The position numbers and the translations under genes are program-made. Shown in pieces: positions 16,687 through 25,513 of a stretch of DNA of 64,000 bases (position 1 is the first letter of the stretch; every line of letters begins with the position of its first letter). Below the pieces are notes generated by a model. It saw only the letters and a program-made list of their open reading frames with translations. It had not been told where the DNA came from and did no database searches. This stretch comes from Niveispirillum irakense DSM 11586 (lineage in GTDB: Bacteria > Pseudomonadota > Alphaproteobacteria > Azospirillales > Azospirillaceae), in the NCBI RefSeq assembly GCF_000429645.1, contig NZ_KE386935.1:120946-184945 (forward strand). The letters are read 5' to 3'.

Positions 16687-18206
16687 AACAGGATCGGCTT
16701 GCCGCATTGGAGGCATTGGAAGCCCAGGTCGCCCGCGATCTGGCCTATCTGGATTATCCGGCCCGCCCCTGGGTGCCGCCGCGTGCCCATCCCGACGCGC
16801 CCGTCTATGATGTGGTGATTGTTGGCGGCGGGCAGGCCGGCCTTGCCACCGCCTTCGGCCTGCTGCGGGAGAAGGTGGATAATATCCTGGTGGTGGACCG
16901 CAACCCCGCCGGCCAGGAAGGGCCCTGGACCACCTTTGCCCGCATGGTCACCCTGCGCACGCCCAAGCATCTGACCGGCCCGGATCTGGGCATCCCCTCC
17001 CTGACCCCCCGCGCCTGGTTTGAGGCACGGTTTGGCGAGGATGCCTGGATGGAGCTGGGCAAATGGCCCAAGGAGGTCTGGCAGGATTATCTGATCTGGT
17101 ATCGCCGGGTGCTGGATATCCCGGTGCGCAATGAATGGGATCTGGTGGAGGTGCTGCCCGAAGGGCCGCTTCTGCGCCTGGCCATCGACACGCCCGCCGG
17201 CCCCCGCACCCTGATGGCGCGCAAGCTGGTGCTGGCCACCGGCATCGATGGCGCCGGCCGCTGGCATATACCGGATTTCATCCGCGGCGTGGTGCCGGAA
17301 AGCCGCTATGCCCACACGTCAGAATCCATTGATTTCAATCGGCTGCGCGGCAAGCGTATCGGCGTGCTGGGGGCTGGTGCCTCGGCGTTTGACAATGCCG
17401 GCACGGCGCTGGAAGCCGGCGTGGCCTCGGTTGATCTCTGCCTGCGCCGGGCGGATATCCCGCGCGTGAACCCCTATCGCTGGATGGAGTTCAGCGGCTT
17501 TCTCGGCCATTTCGCGGCGATGCCGGATATCGACCGCTGGCGTTTCATGAAACATATCCTGGACATGAACCAGCCGCCACCGCAGGACACGTTCCATCGC
17601 TGCGCCCGGCACCCCAATTTCGCCTTCCACACCGCCTGCCCGTGGGAATGGGTGCGGATGGAAGGGGACGGTATCCATGTCGCCACGCCGAAGGGCGTGA
17701 TGATCTTTGACTTTCTGGTGGTCGGCACCGGCTTCCTGGTGGAAGCAGCCTATCGTCCGGAAGTGGCCGCCTTCGCCAATGTCATTGCGACCTGGGAGGA
17801 TAAGTTCACCCCCCCACCGGGGGAGGCCAGCGCGGTGCTGGCCCGCTATCCCTATCTGGGCGATGCCTTCCAGTTCACGGAACGGCAGGCGGGCACGGCC
17901 CCCTACCTTGCCAACATCCATAATTTCACCTTCGGCGCCACGCTGTCCATGGGCCTGTCCGGTGCCTCGATCAGCGGCATGAAATATGGCGTGTCGCGGC
18001 TGGTCCAGGGCGTCGTGCGTGATCTCTGGATGGCGGATCGCCAGCATTTCCTGGATGATCTGCGCTGCTATGACCAGCCCGAGCTTGTGAGTACAGAATG
18101 GCCCGCCTCTCCACCCATATCCTCGACACCTGCCATGGCGGCCCCGCTGCCGGCGTCCATATCCAGCTTTTCCGCCTCCACCCCGATGGCACGCGCACGC
18201 CGCTGA
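16683..18206 (+). CDS. FAD/NAD(P)-binding monooxygenase-like protein, candidate urate-oxidising enzyme
   Basis: A 507-residue flavoprotein of the class B monooxygenase-like fold. The FAD-binding GGGQAG motif is at 48-53 and the second dinucleotide-binding GAGASA at 230-235; GTGF lies near 350. It is not of the PHBH-like HpxO type, which has a single Rossmann motif. Its place between uraD and uraH, with a 4-bp overlap to uraD, makes a purine-pathway role very likely. Urate hydroxylation is the missing step in the window, so that is the leading guess, compared in spirit with the non-homologous HpyO urate hydroxylase. The last 36 residues run out of frame through the start of uraH and have low-complexity Ser/Pro/Ala composition, suggesting loss of an earlier stop. 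Confidence 0.72.
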   Translation: MKQDRLAALEALEAQVARDLAYLDYPARPWVPPRAHPDAPVYDVVIVGGGQAGLATAFGLLREKVDNILVVDRNPAGQEGPWTTFARMVTLRTPKHLTGPDLGIPSLTPRAWFEARFGEDAWMELGKWPKEVWQDYLIWYRRVLDIPVRNEWDLVEVLPEGPLLRLAIDTPAGPRTLMARKLVLATGIDGAGRWHIPDFIRGVVPESRYAHTSESIDFNRLRGKRIGVLGAGASAFDNAGTALEAGVASVDLCLRRADIPRVNPYRWMEFSGFLGHFAAMPDIDRWRFMKHILDMNQPPPQDTFHRCARHPNFAFHTACPWEWVRMEGDGIHVATPKGVMIFDFLVVGTGFLVEAAYRPEVAAFANVIATWEDKFTPPPGEASAVLARYPYLGDAFQFTERQAGTAPYLANIHNFTFGATLSMGLSGASISGMKYGVSRLVQGVVRDLWMADRQHFLDDLRCYDQPELVSTEWPASPPISSTPAMAAPLPASISSFSASTPMARARR

Positions 18207-18454
18207 CGGAGCGGGTGAGCAACGCGGATGGCCGCACCGACCAGCCGCTTCTATCGGGGGCGGAGATGGCGGCCGGCCGGTACGAGCTTGTCTTCCATAT
18301 CGGTGATTATTTCGCCGGCAGGGACGCCACCTTGGCCGAGCCCGCCTTTCTGACCGATGTGCCGGTGCGGTTCACGATCAGTGACCCCACCGGCCATTAC
18401 CACATCCCCCTTCTGGCAACCCCCTGGTCCTACTCGACATATCGCGGCAGTTAG
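18098..18454 (+). CDS. uraH: 5-hydroxyisourate hydrolase
   Basis: A 118-residue transthyretin-related protein that hydrolyses 5-hydroxyisourate to OHCU. Hallmarks are the N-terminal LSTHILDTCHGGPA block (about 4-17), the VSNADGRTDQPLL region (about 40-52), and the C-terminal signature HYHIPLLATPWSYSTYRGS with the YRGS ending. It lies inside the 3' end of the flavoprotein gene, overlapping it by 109 bp in another frame; the family-typical N-terminus supports the ATG at 18098. It converges with pccR downstream, 40 bp away. Confidence 0.94.
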   Translation: MARLSTHILDTCHGGPAAGVHIQLFRLHPDGTRTPLTERVSNADGRTDQPLLSGAEMAAGRYELVFHIGDYFAGRDATLAEPAFLTDVPVRFTISDPTGHYHIPLLATPWSYSTYRGS

Positions 18455-18494
18455 AAAGACGGCCAGTGACGGCAAAGGTTGCGGGCCGCCACCC

Positions 18495-19913
18495 TCACGT
18501 CACATTATACGGCACCGTCCGCCGTTCATGCGCATCCACGCGCAGCGCCTTGCCGATGGGCGGGAAGGCGCGGTGGCGGCAATCTTCCCGGTCGCAGACC
18601 TTGCAGTTGGACCCGATGGGCACCGCCGCATCGGCATCTTTCAAATCCAGCCCGGCGGAATAGACCAACTGGTCGGCAAAGCTGATCTCACAGCCCAATC
18701 CAACCGCCGCTTCCCGTGGACGCGACAGATAACCGCTGCCACCCGCCACCACCGTGCGGGCGATGCACAGATATGTGGCCCCATCCGGCATGCGCGCCTG
18801 CTGCACCAGAATGCGCCCCGGCTGGGCAAAGGCCTGATGCACATTCCACAAGGGGCAGGCCCCGCCGAACCGGGCGAACTGAAACCGGGTGGCGCTGGAC
18901 CGTTTGGCGATATTGCCCGCCATATCCACCTTCATGAAGTAAAACGGCACGCCCGGCATCCCCGGCCGCTGCATGGTGGACAGCCGGTGACAGACCTGTT
19001 CGAAGCTGACCCCGAAATAGGCGCTCAACCGGTCAATATCATAGCGCATCCGTTGCGCCTCGGTCAGAAACCGGCGGTAAGGCAGGATCAATGCGCCTGC
19101 GAAATAATTGGCCAGCCCCACCCGGGCGATGGACCGTGCCTCCACACTGGAAAGGTTGGCCTCCGCCACCAGCCGCTCAATCTCCACCCCATAGGAGAGC
19201 AGGCCAATCTGGTGGGCGGCATAGAAAGTCCGGCTCTCCCGCGGGGCTGTTTCGGATACGAAAAGAATCCGTTCTTCCGGTTCATACCGCCACAGCACAT
19301 CATGCCGGGCAAATCCCTGCGCCACCCGGATGGTCACGCCATGCCGGTCGGCCAGAAACTGCGCCAGATGTTCCAGCAGCCGGTCTTTTGAAAAGCCGGA
19401 CGCCTCAAACAAATCCTCTGCCGCGTGATCCAGCCCTTCAAAATGGTTGCGCCGCGACTGCACGAAGTCGCGCACCTCATCATAGGGGAAGGCGGGGCCG
19501 TTCACCGTCTCCTCCCCCCCCACCCGATCCACCAGCGCCTGCTGTTCTTCCTCCAGCGAGCGATAGGCGCGGTAGAGTTTCAGGAAAGCGCCCATGATCT
19601 CCGGTGCCGCCCGCACCGCATCGCGGATGCCGGCAAACTTCACCTCCTGTTCGGCAAACAGCGGATCGCCCAGCGCCTCCCGCATCTCCGACGCCAGCCG
19701 CATATCCGCATCATCGGCGAAATGGCTGGGTTCAACGGAAAAGTATGACGACAGCCGGATCACCGCCGCCGCCGACAGCGGGCGCTGGTTATTCTCAATC
19801 TGGTTCAGATATGAGGTGGAAAGCCCCACCGCCGCCGCCAAGGCCGCCTGACTGATTCCGCGCACTTCCCGCAGGCGGCGGATACGTTCACCGGCGTAGA
19901 TTTTGGTGCTCAT
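18495..19913 (-). CDS. pccR: PccR-type short-chain fatty acyl-CoA regulator (ScfR family)
   Basis: A 472-residue XRE-family regulator. An N-terminal helix-turn-helix (about 12-67, with SQAALAAAVGLSTSYLNQIENNQRP) is followed by an IrrE-like (DUF955) domain whose metalloprotease motif has decayed to HQIGLL, and a C-terminal ScfR domain ending in a cysteine cluster (CKVCDREDC). ScfR proteins include RamB, MccR and PccR. PccR of Rhodobacter sphaeroides controls propionyl-CoA carboxylase through TTTGCAAA sites. The neighbouring pccB gene, with three such boxes upstream, makes the PccR assignment strong. Its start overlaps the AbrB-like gene by 4 bp. Confidence 0.88.
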   Translation of the reverse strand: MSTKIYAGERIRRLREVRGISQAALAAAVGLSTSYLNQIENNQRPLSAAAVIRLSSYFSVEPSHFADDADMRLASEMREALGDPLFAEQEVKFAGIRDAVRAAPEIMGAFLKLYRAYRSLEEEQQALVDRVGGEETVNGPAFPYDEVRDFVQSRRNHFEGLDHAAEDLFEASGFSKDRLLEHLAQFLADRHGVTIRVAQGFARHDVLWRYEPEERILFVSETAPRESRTFYAAHQIGLLSYGVEIERLVAEANLSSVEARSIARVGLANYFAGALILPYRRFLTEAQRMRYDIDRLSAYFGVSFEQVCHRLSTMQRPGMPGVPFYFMKVDMAGNIAKRSSATRFQFARFGGACPLWNVHQAFAQPGRILVQQARMPDGATYLCIARTVVAGGSGYLSRPREAAVGLGCEISFADQLVYSAGLDLKDADAAVPIGSNCKVCDREDCRHRAFPPIGKALRVDAHERRTVPYNVT

Positions 19914-20092
19914 GGGGGATTTTGCTCCGGCGTCACGTCGGGGGGTGTTGCCCTGAAATGCAGAATGCCGTTTGGGCGTTTTTCAATCCAAACAACACCG
20001 CCCTCTTCCAAGCCCAAATGGGCCAGCAGCTCGGCGGGCAAGGTTATTTCGCAATCGTCGGTCAGTGTCAGGCAATACCCCATGTTCGTCAC
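19910..20092 (-). CDS. Small AbrB/MazE-like swapped-hairpin protein
   Basis: A 60-residue protein with the looped-hinge pattern CLTLTDDCEITLPAELLAHLGLEEGG, followed by WIEKRPNGILHFRA, like SpoVT/AbrB antitoxin or regulator domains. A second in-frame ATG gives MGYCLTL three codons later. No toxin gene accompanies it; instead its stop codon overlaps the start of pccR (ATGA). It could be a DNA-binding partner or an autoregulator of the pccR operon. Only 7 bp separate it from the repeat protein gene upstream, so all three are probably one transcript. Confidence 0.7.
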   Translation of the reverse strand: MTNMGYCLTLTDDCEITLPAELLAHLGLEEGGVVWIEKRPNGILHFRATPPDVTPEQNPP

Positions 20093-20099
20093 CTGCGCC

Positions 20100-21329
20100 C
20101 TATTTCATCCGAAACCGGTTACGCAAACCCAAACCAATCAGAAATAACAGGATCAAACCGGCAACAGTCTGCGCCCCCGACACGATCAGGGCACCGGGGC
20201 CCAGATTGTCCAGAACCTTGCCCATCAATTCCTTGCGCATCCCCAACCCGGCCAGACAATTCACCGCACTCAACCCCACCGCCTTGCCCCACCCCAAATC
20301 GGGCTGCAGCAGCCACAGCGCCGGAACACCGATATCAAACAAGGCAACCATCCAGATCAGCGGCTTCACATAACTGCGCCCATAGCCGCAGAAACAGCCA
20401 TAGGCTGCGATCGGCAACCCCTTGAACCATCCCGCCGCCACCCGGCGACATTCCAACTCCTTGGCAAAAAACATGAGCTCATCCTCATGCTTCTTCAACC
20501 GATCCATCTCCTGCTTCAACCGCTCATAGGCATCGGTGAACCGCCCGGCCTTACGTCGGTCCGCCGGTGCCGTTGGCCATTCCACCCCGCGCCACACCGT
20601 ATCCTCATGCAGCTTGCCCCCATGAAAACGGGGCGGTTCCCCCTTAAACCGGCTACCCTCAAATTCGGTCGGGGCTTTTAACTCGCTGTTGGTAAAGCGT
20701 GCGGCCCCGTGGAACGTGGCGCTGCTGAAATTGGCGGACCCGGAGAACGTGGCGCGGCTGAAATCGGCGTACTCGGAGAACGTGACGCGTGGAAAAAGGA
20801 CGACCCCGGAGAACGTGGCGCGGCTGAAATCGGCGAACCCGGAGAACGTGGCGCTAGGGAAAAGGGCGACCCCGGAGAACGTAGCACTGTTGAAAGAGGC
20901 GTACCCGGAGAACGTGGCACTGCTGAAATTGGTGCCCCCGGAGAAAGTGGCGCTCCTGAAATCGGCGTTCCCTAAAACATACTCAGAAAAGTGAACAGTT
21001 TGATCAAAGCGGCATTCGCTGAAGTCAACCCGCCGATAGGCCTCCGGCATCGCCGCCTGAACGTCCTTCGCCCTATCCTGGAACAGACGGCGTATTTCTA
21101 TCAGCTCCGCATCATCAAACGGCACCAGCTCTGCCGCATCAACCCGCCCTTTCAGCGTCTCCCGCTGTTCATCCGTCCATGTCGACGCATAATACCGGTT
21201 CCACGCCACCCGGTTATTTGCCTGAAGCTCCTCATCACCCCACCCCGGCTCCCCATACAGCGTCGCCAGCAGATACCACGGGTTTTGCGCGGCTTGTTTC
21301 AGGGCGGGGGTGGCATTGCTGTCGGTCAT
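20100..21329 (-). CDS. Repeat-rich (pentapeptide-like) membrane protein
   Basis: A 409-residue protein taken from the ATG at 21329 (MTDSNATPALK). The N-terminal 110 residues are soluble and unrecognised. Then follow eight tandem 11-residue units of the form ATFSGxAxFxx, a charged helical stretch (ERLKQEMDRLKKHEDELMFFAKELECRR), and two or three hydrophobic segments near the C-terminus, ending LRNRFRMK. Pentapeptide-repeat proteins form right-handed beta-helices; this 5+6 period is a variant. The layout recalls ion-channel-like membrane proteins carrying pentapeptide arrays, but function is unknown. It probably heads the pccR operon. Confidence 0.75.
   Translation of the reverse strand: MTDSNATPALKQAAQNPWYLLATLYGEPGWGDEELQANNRVAWNRYYASTWTDEQRETLKGRVDAAELVPFDDAELIEIRRLFQDRAKDVQAAMPEAYRRVDFSECRFDQTVHFSEYVLGNADFRSATFSGGTNFSSATFSGYASFNSATFSGVALFPSATFSGFADFSRATFSGVVLFPRVTFSEYADFSRATFSGSANFSSATFHGAARFTNSELKAPTEFEGSRFKGEPPRFHGGKLHEDTVWRGVEWPTAPADRRKAGRFTDAYERLKQEMDRLKKHEDELMFFAKELECRRVAAGWFKGLPIAAYGCFCGYGRSYVKPLIWMVALFDIGVPALWLLQPDLGWGKAVGLSAVNCLAGLGMRKELMGKVLDNLGPGALIVSGAQTVAGLILLFLIGLGLRNRFRMK
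20688..20951. repeat. Eight tandem 33-bp coding repeats
   Basis: In-frame units of 33 bp, each encoding an 11-residue block of the ATFSG-type, lie back to back within the repeat-protein gene. The nucleotide units themselves are highly alike (recurring GGAGAACGTGGCG anchors), which implies recent expansion or gene conversion and probable copy-number variation between strains. Confidence 0.9.
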
Positions 21330-21498
21330 GGGGTGGTTGCGTTTGGTTGTGGAACTAGCGGATGGTACGGAATAATGGGTCGTTGCGACAGAGTTGGTGT
21401 TGAGCGGCGGGGTCAAGATTGTGAACAGGTCCGAACATGGGCCTGAAAAGGCCGCTTGCTTCTGGGCTGCACCAATCCCAACCACGATGGCATCTCCC

Positions 21499-21580
21499 CG
21501 TCACCCCGGCGAAGGCCGGGGTCCAGGTTCGTAGAGCAAAGCGCCTGTGATTCTGGACCCCGGCCTTCGCCGGGGTGACG
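21499..21580. repeat. Paired extragenic palindrome, GTCACCCC type, copy 3
   Basis: Inverted arms with CGTCACCCCGGCGAAGG at the left and its complement at the right. It lies in the divergent gap between the repeat-protein gene and pccB, upstream of the TTTGCAAA boxes. The centre (TTCGTAGAGCAAA) is nearly identical to copy 1, so the two copies spread as complete units rather than as single arms. Confidence 0.9.
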
Positions 21581-21608
21581 GTAGCAGGATACAGTATCAA
21601 GCCACCCT

Positions 21609-21700
21609 CTTGCAAATTTGCAAAATTTGCAATCCGCACCGATCCCCTTCGCATTTATGCACCTTTCCACGCCTGTTCACCACCCCGCATAATTTGCATA
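21609..21700. promoter_or_regulatory. Candidate PccR operator: clustered TTTGCAAA boxes upstream of pccB
   Basis: Three near-contiguous boxes are seen: CTTGCAAA (21609-21616), TTTGCAAA (21617-21624, perfect) and TTTGCAAT (21626-21633). A weaker TTTGCATA lies at 21693-21700, 38 bp before the pccB start. The ScfR regulators RamB and PccR are known to bind TTTGCAAA; in R. sphaeroides two boxes 4 bp apart are reported. Here the spacing is 0 and 1 bp. Because the gap is divergent, the sites may control both pccB and the operon containing pccR. Confidence 0.75.
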
Positions 21701-21737
21701 AACAACCCAACGAAACCGATCAGGGCGGGAACTTCCC

Positions 21738-23270
21738 ATGCAGGATGTGCTGTTGAAGCTGGAACAGATGCGTGCCGGCGCCCGGCTGGGCGGCGGTGAA
21801 AAGCGGATCGCGGGCCAGCATGCCAAGGGCAAGCTGACAGCGCGGGAGCGCATCGACATTCTGCTGGACGAAGGTTCCTTCGAAGAATGGGACATGTTCG
21901 TCGAACATCGCTGCAGCGATTTCGGAATGGAAGGCCAGAAGGTGCCGGGTGACGGTGTGGTCACCGGCCATGGCACCATCAATGGCCGTCTGGTCTTCGT
22001 CTTCTCCCAGGATTTCACCGTCTTCGGCGGTTCGCTGTCAGAGGCGCATGCAGAGAAAATCTGCAAGATCATGGATCAGGCGATGAAGGTGGGTGCCCCC
22101 GTCATCGGCCTGAATGACAGCGGCGGGGCGCGCATCCAGGAAGGTGTCGCCAGCCTGGGCGGCTATGCCGAAGTGTTCCAGCGCAATGTGCTGGCATCCG
22201 GCGTGGTGCCGCAGATCAGCCTGATCATGGGGCCATGCGCCGGTGGGGCCGTCTATTCCCCCGCCATGACCGACTTCATCTTCATGGTGAAGGACTCATC
22301 TTACATGTTCGTCACCGGCCCCGATGTGGTGAAGACGGTGACGCATGAGGTGGTGACGGCGGAGGAACTGGGCGGGGCCGTGACCCATACGGCCAAATCC
22401 GGCGTGGCCGATCTGGCCTTTGAAAATGACGTGCAGGCCCTGCTGGAAACCCGCCGCTTCGTGGATTTCCTGCCTTTGTCGAACCGGGAAAAGCCGCCCG
22501 TGCGCCCCACGGCGGATGAGGCCGACCGCCCGGAAATGAGCCTGGATACCCTGATCCCGGCCAATCCCAATAAACCTTATGATATGAAGGAACTGATCTC
22601 GAAGATCGTCGATGAGGGCGATTTCTTCGAAATCCAGCCGGATTATGCGAAGAACATCATCACCGGCTTCGGCCGGATGCAGGGATCGACGGTTGGCTTT
22701 GTCGCCAACCAGCCGATGGTGCTGGCCGGGTGTCTGGATATTGACAGCGCCATCAAGGCCGCCCGCTTCGTGCGGTTCTGCGACGCCTTCAACATCCCCA
22801 TCGTCACCCTGGTGGATGTGCCGGGCTTCCTGCCGGGCACCAGCCAGGAATTTAACGGCATCATCAAGCATGGCGCCAAGCTGCTGTTCGCCTATGCCGA
22901 GGCGACGGTGCCCAAGGTGACGCTGATCACCCGCAAGGCCTATGGCGGTGCCTATGACGTGATGGCGTCCAAGCATCTGCGTGGCGATGTGAACTATGCC
23001 TGGCCCTCGGCGGAAATCGCCGTGATGGGGCCGAAGGGGGCGGTGGAGATCATTTTCCGCGGCGATATCGGCGACCCGGCCAAGATTGAGGCGCGGACGG
23101 AAGAATATCGCCAGAAATTCGCCAACCCCTTCGTGGCGGCAGGCCGTGGCTATATCGACGACGTGATCATGCCCCACAACACCCGCCGCCGCCTGTGCAA
23201 GGCTCTGGCGATGCTGAAGAACAAGCAGCTCCAGAACCCCTGGAAGAAGCACGATAATCTGCCGTTGTGA
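21738..23270 (+). CDS. pccB: Propionyl-CoA carboxylase beta subunit
   Basis: A 510-residue carboxyltransferase that moves CO2 from carboxybiotin to propionyl-CoA, giving (S)-methylmalonyl-CoA. It has the two crotonase-like halves of the family. Recognisable blocks are [20 protein letters not shown] (about 31-50), the oxyanion region GGARIQEGV (about 129-137) and the second-half acyl-CoA site [14 protein letters not shown] followed by [10 protein letters not shown]. Length is normal. It is followed after a paired palindrome by pccA and then the mutase gene. TTTGCAAA boxes upstream indicate regulation by the ScfR protein encoded nearby. Confidence 0.96.
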   Translation: MQDVLLKLEQMRAGARLGGGEKRIAGQHAKGKLTARERIDILLDEGSFEEWDMFVEHRCSDFGMEGQKVPGDGVVTGHGTINGRLVFVFSQDFTVFGGSLSEAHAEKICKIMDQAMKVGAPVIGLNDSGGARIQEGVASLGGYAEVFQRNVLASGVVPQISLIMGPCAGGAVYSPAMTDFIFMVKDSSYMFVTGPDVVKTVTHEVVTAEELGGAVTHTAKSGVADLAFENDVQALLETRRFVDFLPLSNREKPPVRPTADEADRPEMSLDTLIPANPNKPYDMKELISKIVDEGDFFEIQPDYAKNIITGFGRMQGSTVGFVANQPMVLAGCLDIDSAIKAARFVRFCDAFNIPIVTLVDVPGFLPGTSQEFNGIIKHGAKLLFAYAEATVPKVTLITRKAYGGAYDVMASKHLRGDVNYAWPSAEIAVMGPKGAVEIIFRGDIGDPAKIEARTEEYRQKFANPFVAAGRGYIDDVIMPHNTRRRLCKALAMLKNKQLQNPWKKHDNLPL

Positions 23271-23318
23271 GGGAAGGCGCTCACGGTTCCGATACCCCCC
23301 TGTCTCTCCCAATCCAAC

Positions 23319-23399
23319 CGTCACCCCGGCGCAGGCCGGGGTCCAGGATCGTAGGGCGAGGCGCTGGTGAACTGGACCCCGGCCTGCGCCGGGGTGACG
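23319..23399. repeat. Paired extragenic palindrome, GTCACCCC type, copy 4
   Basis: Inverted arms around CGTCACCCCGGCGCAGG, with GCGCAGGC in place of GCGAAGGC on both arms (compensating change). It sits between pccB and pccA and may modulate the ratio of the two subunits by pausing transcription or stabilising mRNA. Confidence 0.9.
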
Positions 23400-23463
23400 G
23401 TTGATGAAACGGAACCCTTGGCTCTCCCCCCCGTCTCGAACACGCCCCCAAGAGGCAGCACCC

Positions 23464-25464
23464 ATGTTCAAGAAGATCCTCATCGCCAACCGTGGTGAAA
23501 TCGCCTGCCGCGTCATCAAGACTGCCCGGCGCATGGGCATCAAGACGGTGGCGGTTTATTCCGATGCCGATGCCGGTGCCCTGCATGTGGAAATGGCGGA
23601 TGAGGCGGTGCATATCGGCCCCGCCCCGTCCGCCCAATCCTATCTGCTGGCCGACAAGATCATTGAGGCCTGCCAGAAAACCGGGGCCGAGGCCGTCCAC
23701 CCCGGCTATGGCTTCCTGTCGGAAAAGGCCGCCTTCTGCGAGGCGCTGAAGGCGGCGGGCATCACCTTCATCGGCCCCGACGTCCACGCCATCGGCGCGA
23801 TGGGCGACAAGATCGAGAGCAAGAAGCTGGCCAAGGCTGCCGGCGTTTCCACCGTGCCGGGCTATCTGGGCGTCATCAAGGATGATGAGGAAGCCATCCG
23901 CATTGCGCGGGAAATCGGCTTCCCGGTGATGATCAAGGCATCGGCCGGCGGCGGCGGCAAGGGAATGCGCGTGGCCTGGAACGAAGGGGAGGTGGCCGAC
24001 GGCTTCCGCTCCGCCACCAATGAGGCGCGTTCCAGCTTTGCCGATGACCGCGTGTTCATCGAAAAATACATTACCGAGCCGCGCCACATCGAAATCCAGT
24101 TGCTGGCCGACAGCCATGGCAACGCCGTCTACCTGAACGAACGTGAATGCTCCATCCAGCGTCGTCACCAGAAGGTGATCGAGGAAGCCCCCAGCCCCTT
24201 CCTGGATGAGGCCACCCGCCGCGCCATGGGCGAACAGTCGGTGGCGCTGGCCAAGGCGGTGCAATATCGCTCCGCCGGCACGGTGGAATTCATCGTCGAC
24301 AAGGACCGGAATTTCTATTTCCTGGAGATGAACACCCGCCTTCAGGTGGAACATCCCGTTACCGAAATGATTACCGGCCTGGATCTGGTGGAACTGATGA
24401 TCCGCGTGGCGGCTGGCGAAAAGCTGCCGCTGACCCAGGCGGATATCGGCATCCATGGCTGGTCGCTGGAAGCCCGTGTCTACGCCGAAGAACCCACCCG
24501 TGGCTTCCTGCCCTCCACCGGTCGCGTCACCCGCTACCGTCCCCCGGTGGAAGGCAAGCGTGATGATGGTGCCATCGTCCGCGTCGATACTGGCGTGTAT
24601 GAGGGCGGTGAGATCAGCATGTATTACGATCCGATGATCGCCAAGCTGATCACCTGGGCCCCCACCCGTGACGCCGCCACCGACGCCATGTCGGATGCGC
24701 TGGACGGGTTCCAGATCCGGGGTGTCGGGCACAATATCTCCTTCCTCGCCTCCCTGATGCAGAAGCAGCGCTTCCGCGACGGTCGCCTGACCACCAACTT
24801 CATCGCGGAGGAGTATCCTGACGGCTTCCACGGCCTCACCCCGGATGAAGGTGCCCGGGACCGCCTGCTGGCGTTGGCCACCCTGTTCCAGCAGCGGGTG
24901 GCGGCCCGTGATGGCATGGTCTCCGGCCAGGTGCCCGCCCATGGCCGCCGCACCGCCCGCGATTGGGTGGCCCGTGCCGACCGCACCAACCACCCGGCCC
25001 ATGTAACGCTGACCGATGACGGTGCCACCGTCACCCTGGGTGGCCGCGACCTTACCGTTATCGGCCCGTGGGAGATCGGCCAGTCCCTCTGGCAGGGCAG
25101 CATCGACGGCGTGGCGATGAGCGTGCAGGTCGATCGCAAGGGCCTGTCCTGGGTGCTGACCCATGGCGGGGCCGCCCTGGTGGTGGATGTGCTGACCGCG
25201 CGTGCGGCGGAACTGGCTGACCTGATGCCGGTGAAACTGCCGCCCGACATGTCCAAATACCTGCTGTCGCCCATGCCCGGCCTGCTGGTATCGGTGGCCG
25301 TGAAGGAAGGCGAGGCGGTGAAGGCCGGCCAGGAACTGGCCGTGGTGGAAGCGATGAAGATGGAAAACATCCTGCGCGCCGAAGCCGACGGCACAGTGAA
25401 GAAAATCCACGCCGCCAAGGGCGCCAGCCTCTCGGTGGATGAGAAGATTATTGAGTTTGATTGA
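23464..25464 (+). CDS. pccA: Propionyl-CoA carboxylase alpha subunit (biotin carboxylase + BCCP)
   Basis: A 666-residue biotin-dependent carboxylase subunit. It begins with biotin carboxylase (FKKILIANRGEIACRV; ATP-grasp region KASAGGGGKGMR near 159-170; EMNTRLQVEHPVTE near 283-296), then the BT domain, and ends with a biotinyl domain with VVEAMKMEN, biotin lysine at residue 632. I start at the ATG at 23464; the longer open frame from 23401 runs out of the palindrome and is not family-like. It needs biotin, whose complete synthesis genes lie at 46-52 kb. Confidence 0.96.
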   Translation: MFKKILIANRGEIACRVIKTARRMGIKTVAVYSDADAGALHVEMADEAVHIGPAPSAQSYLLADKIIEACQKTGAEAVHPGYGFLSEKAAFCEALKAAGITFIGPDVHAIGAMGDKIESKKLAKAAGVSTVPGYLGVIKDDEEAIRIAREIGFPVMIKASAGGGGKGMRVAWNEGEVADGFRSATNEARSSFADDRVFIEKYITEPRHIEIQLLADSHGNAVYLNERECSIQRRHQKVIEEAPSPFLDEATRRAMGEQSVALAKAVQYRSAGTVEFIVDKDRNFYFLEMNTRLQVEHPVTEMITGLDLVELMIRVAAGEKLPLTQADIGIHGWSLEARVYAEEPTRGFLPSTGRVTRYRPPVEGKRDDGAIVRVDTGVYEGGEISMYYDPMIAKLITWAPTRDAATDAMSDALDGFQIRGVGHNISFLASLMQKQRFRDGRLTTNFIAEEYPDGFHGLTPDEGARDRLLALATLFQQRVAARDGMVSGQVPAHGRRTARDWVARADRTNHPAHVTLTDDGATVTLGGRDLTVIGPWEIGQSLWQGSIDGVAMSVQVDRKGLSWVLTHGGAALVVDVLTARAAELADLMPVKLPPDMSKYLLSPMPGLLVSVAVKEGEAVKAGQELAVVEAMKMENILRAEADGTVKKIHAAKGASLSVDEKIIEFD

Positions 25465-25513
25465 GGGTTGTTTTCCTTTCCAGACTGATTCAACCCGCGC
25501 CCACCCCTTCCAC

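Noticed and set aside
23401-23463. Upstream extension of pccA to 23401
   Set aside because: The extra 21 residues come from the edge of a paired palindrome and do not belong to the biotin carboxylase family; ATG 23464 gives the usual FKKILIANRGE start.
23281-25410. Minus-strand open frame of 709 codons
   Set aside because: It is antisense to pccA, whose domains are unmistakable; composition is typical of a shadow frame.
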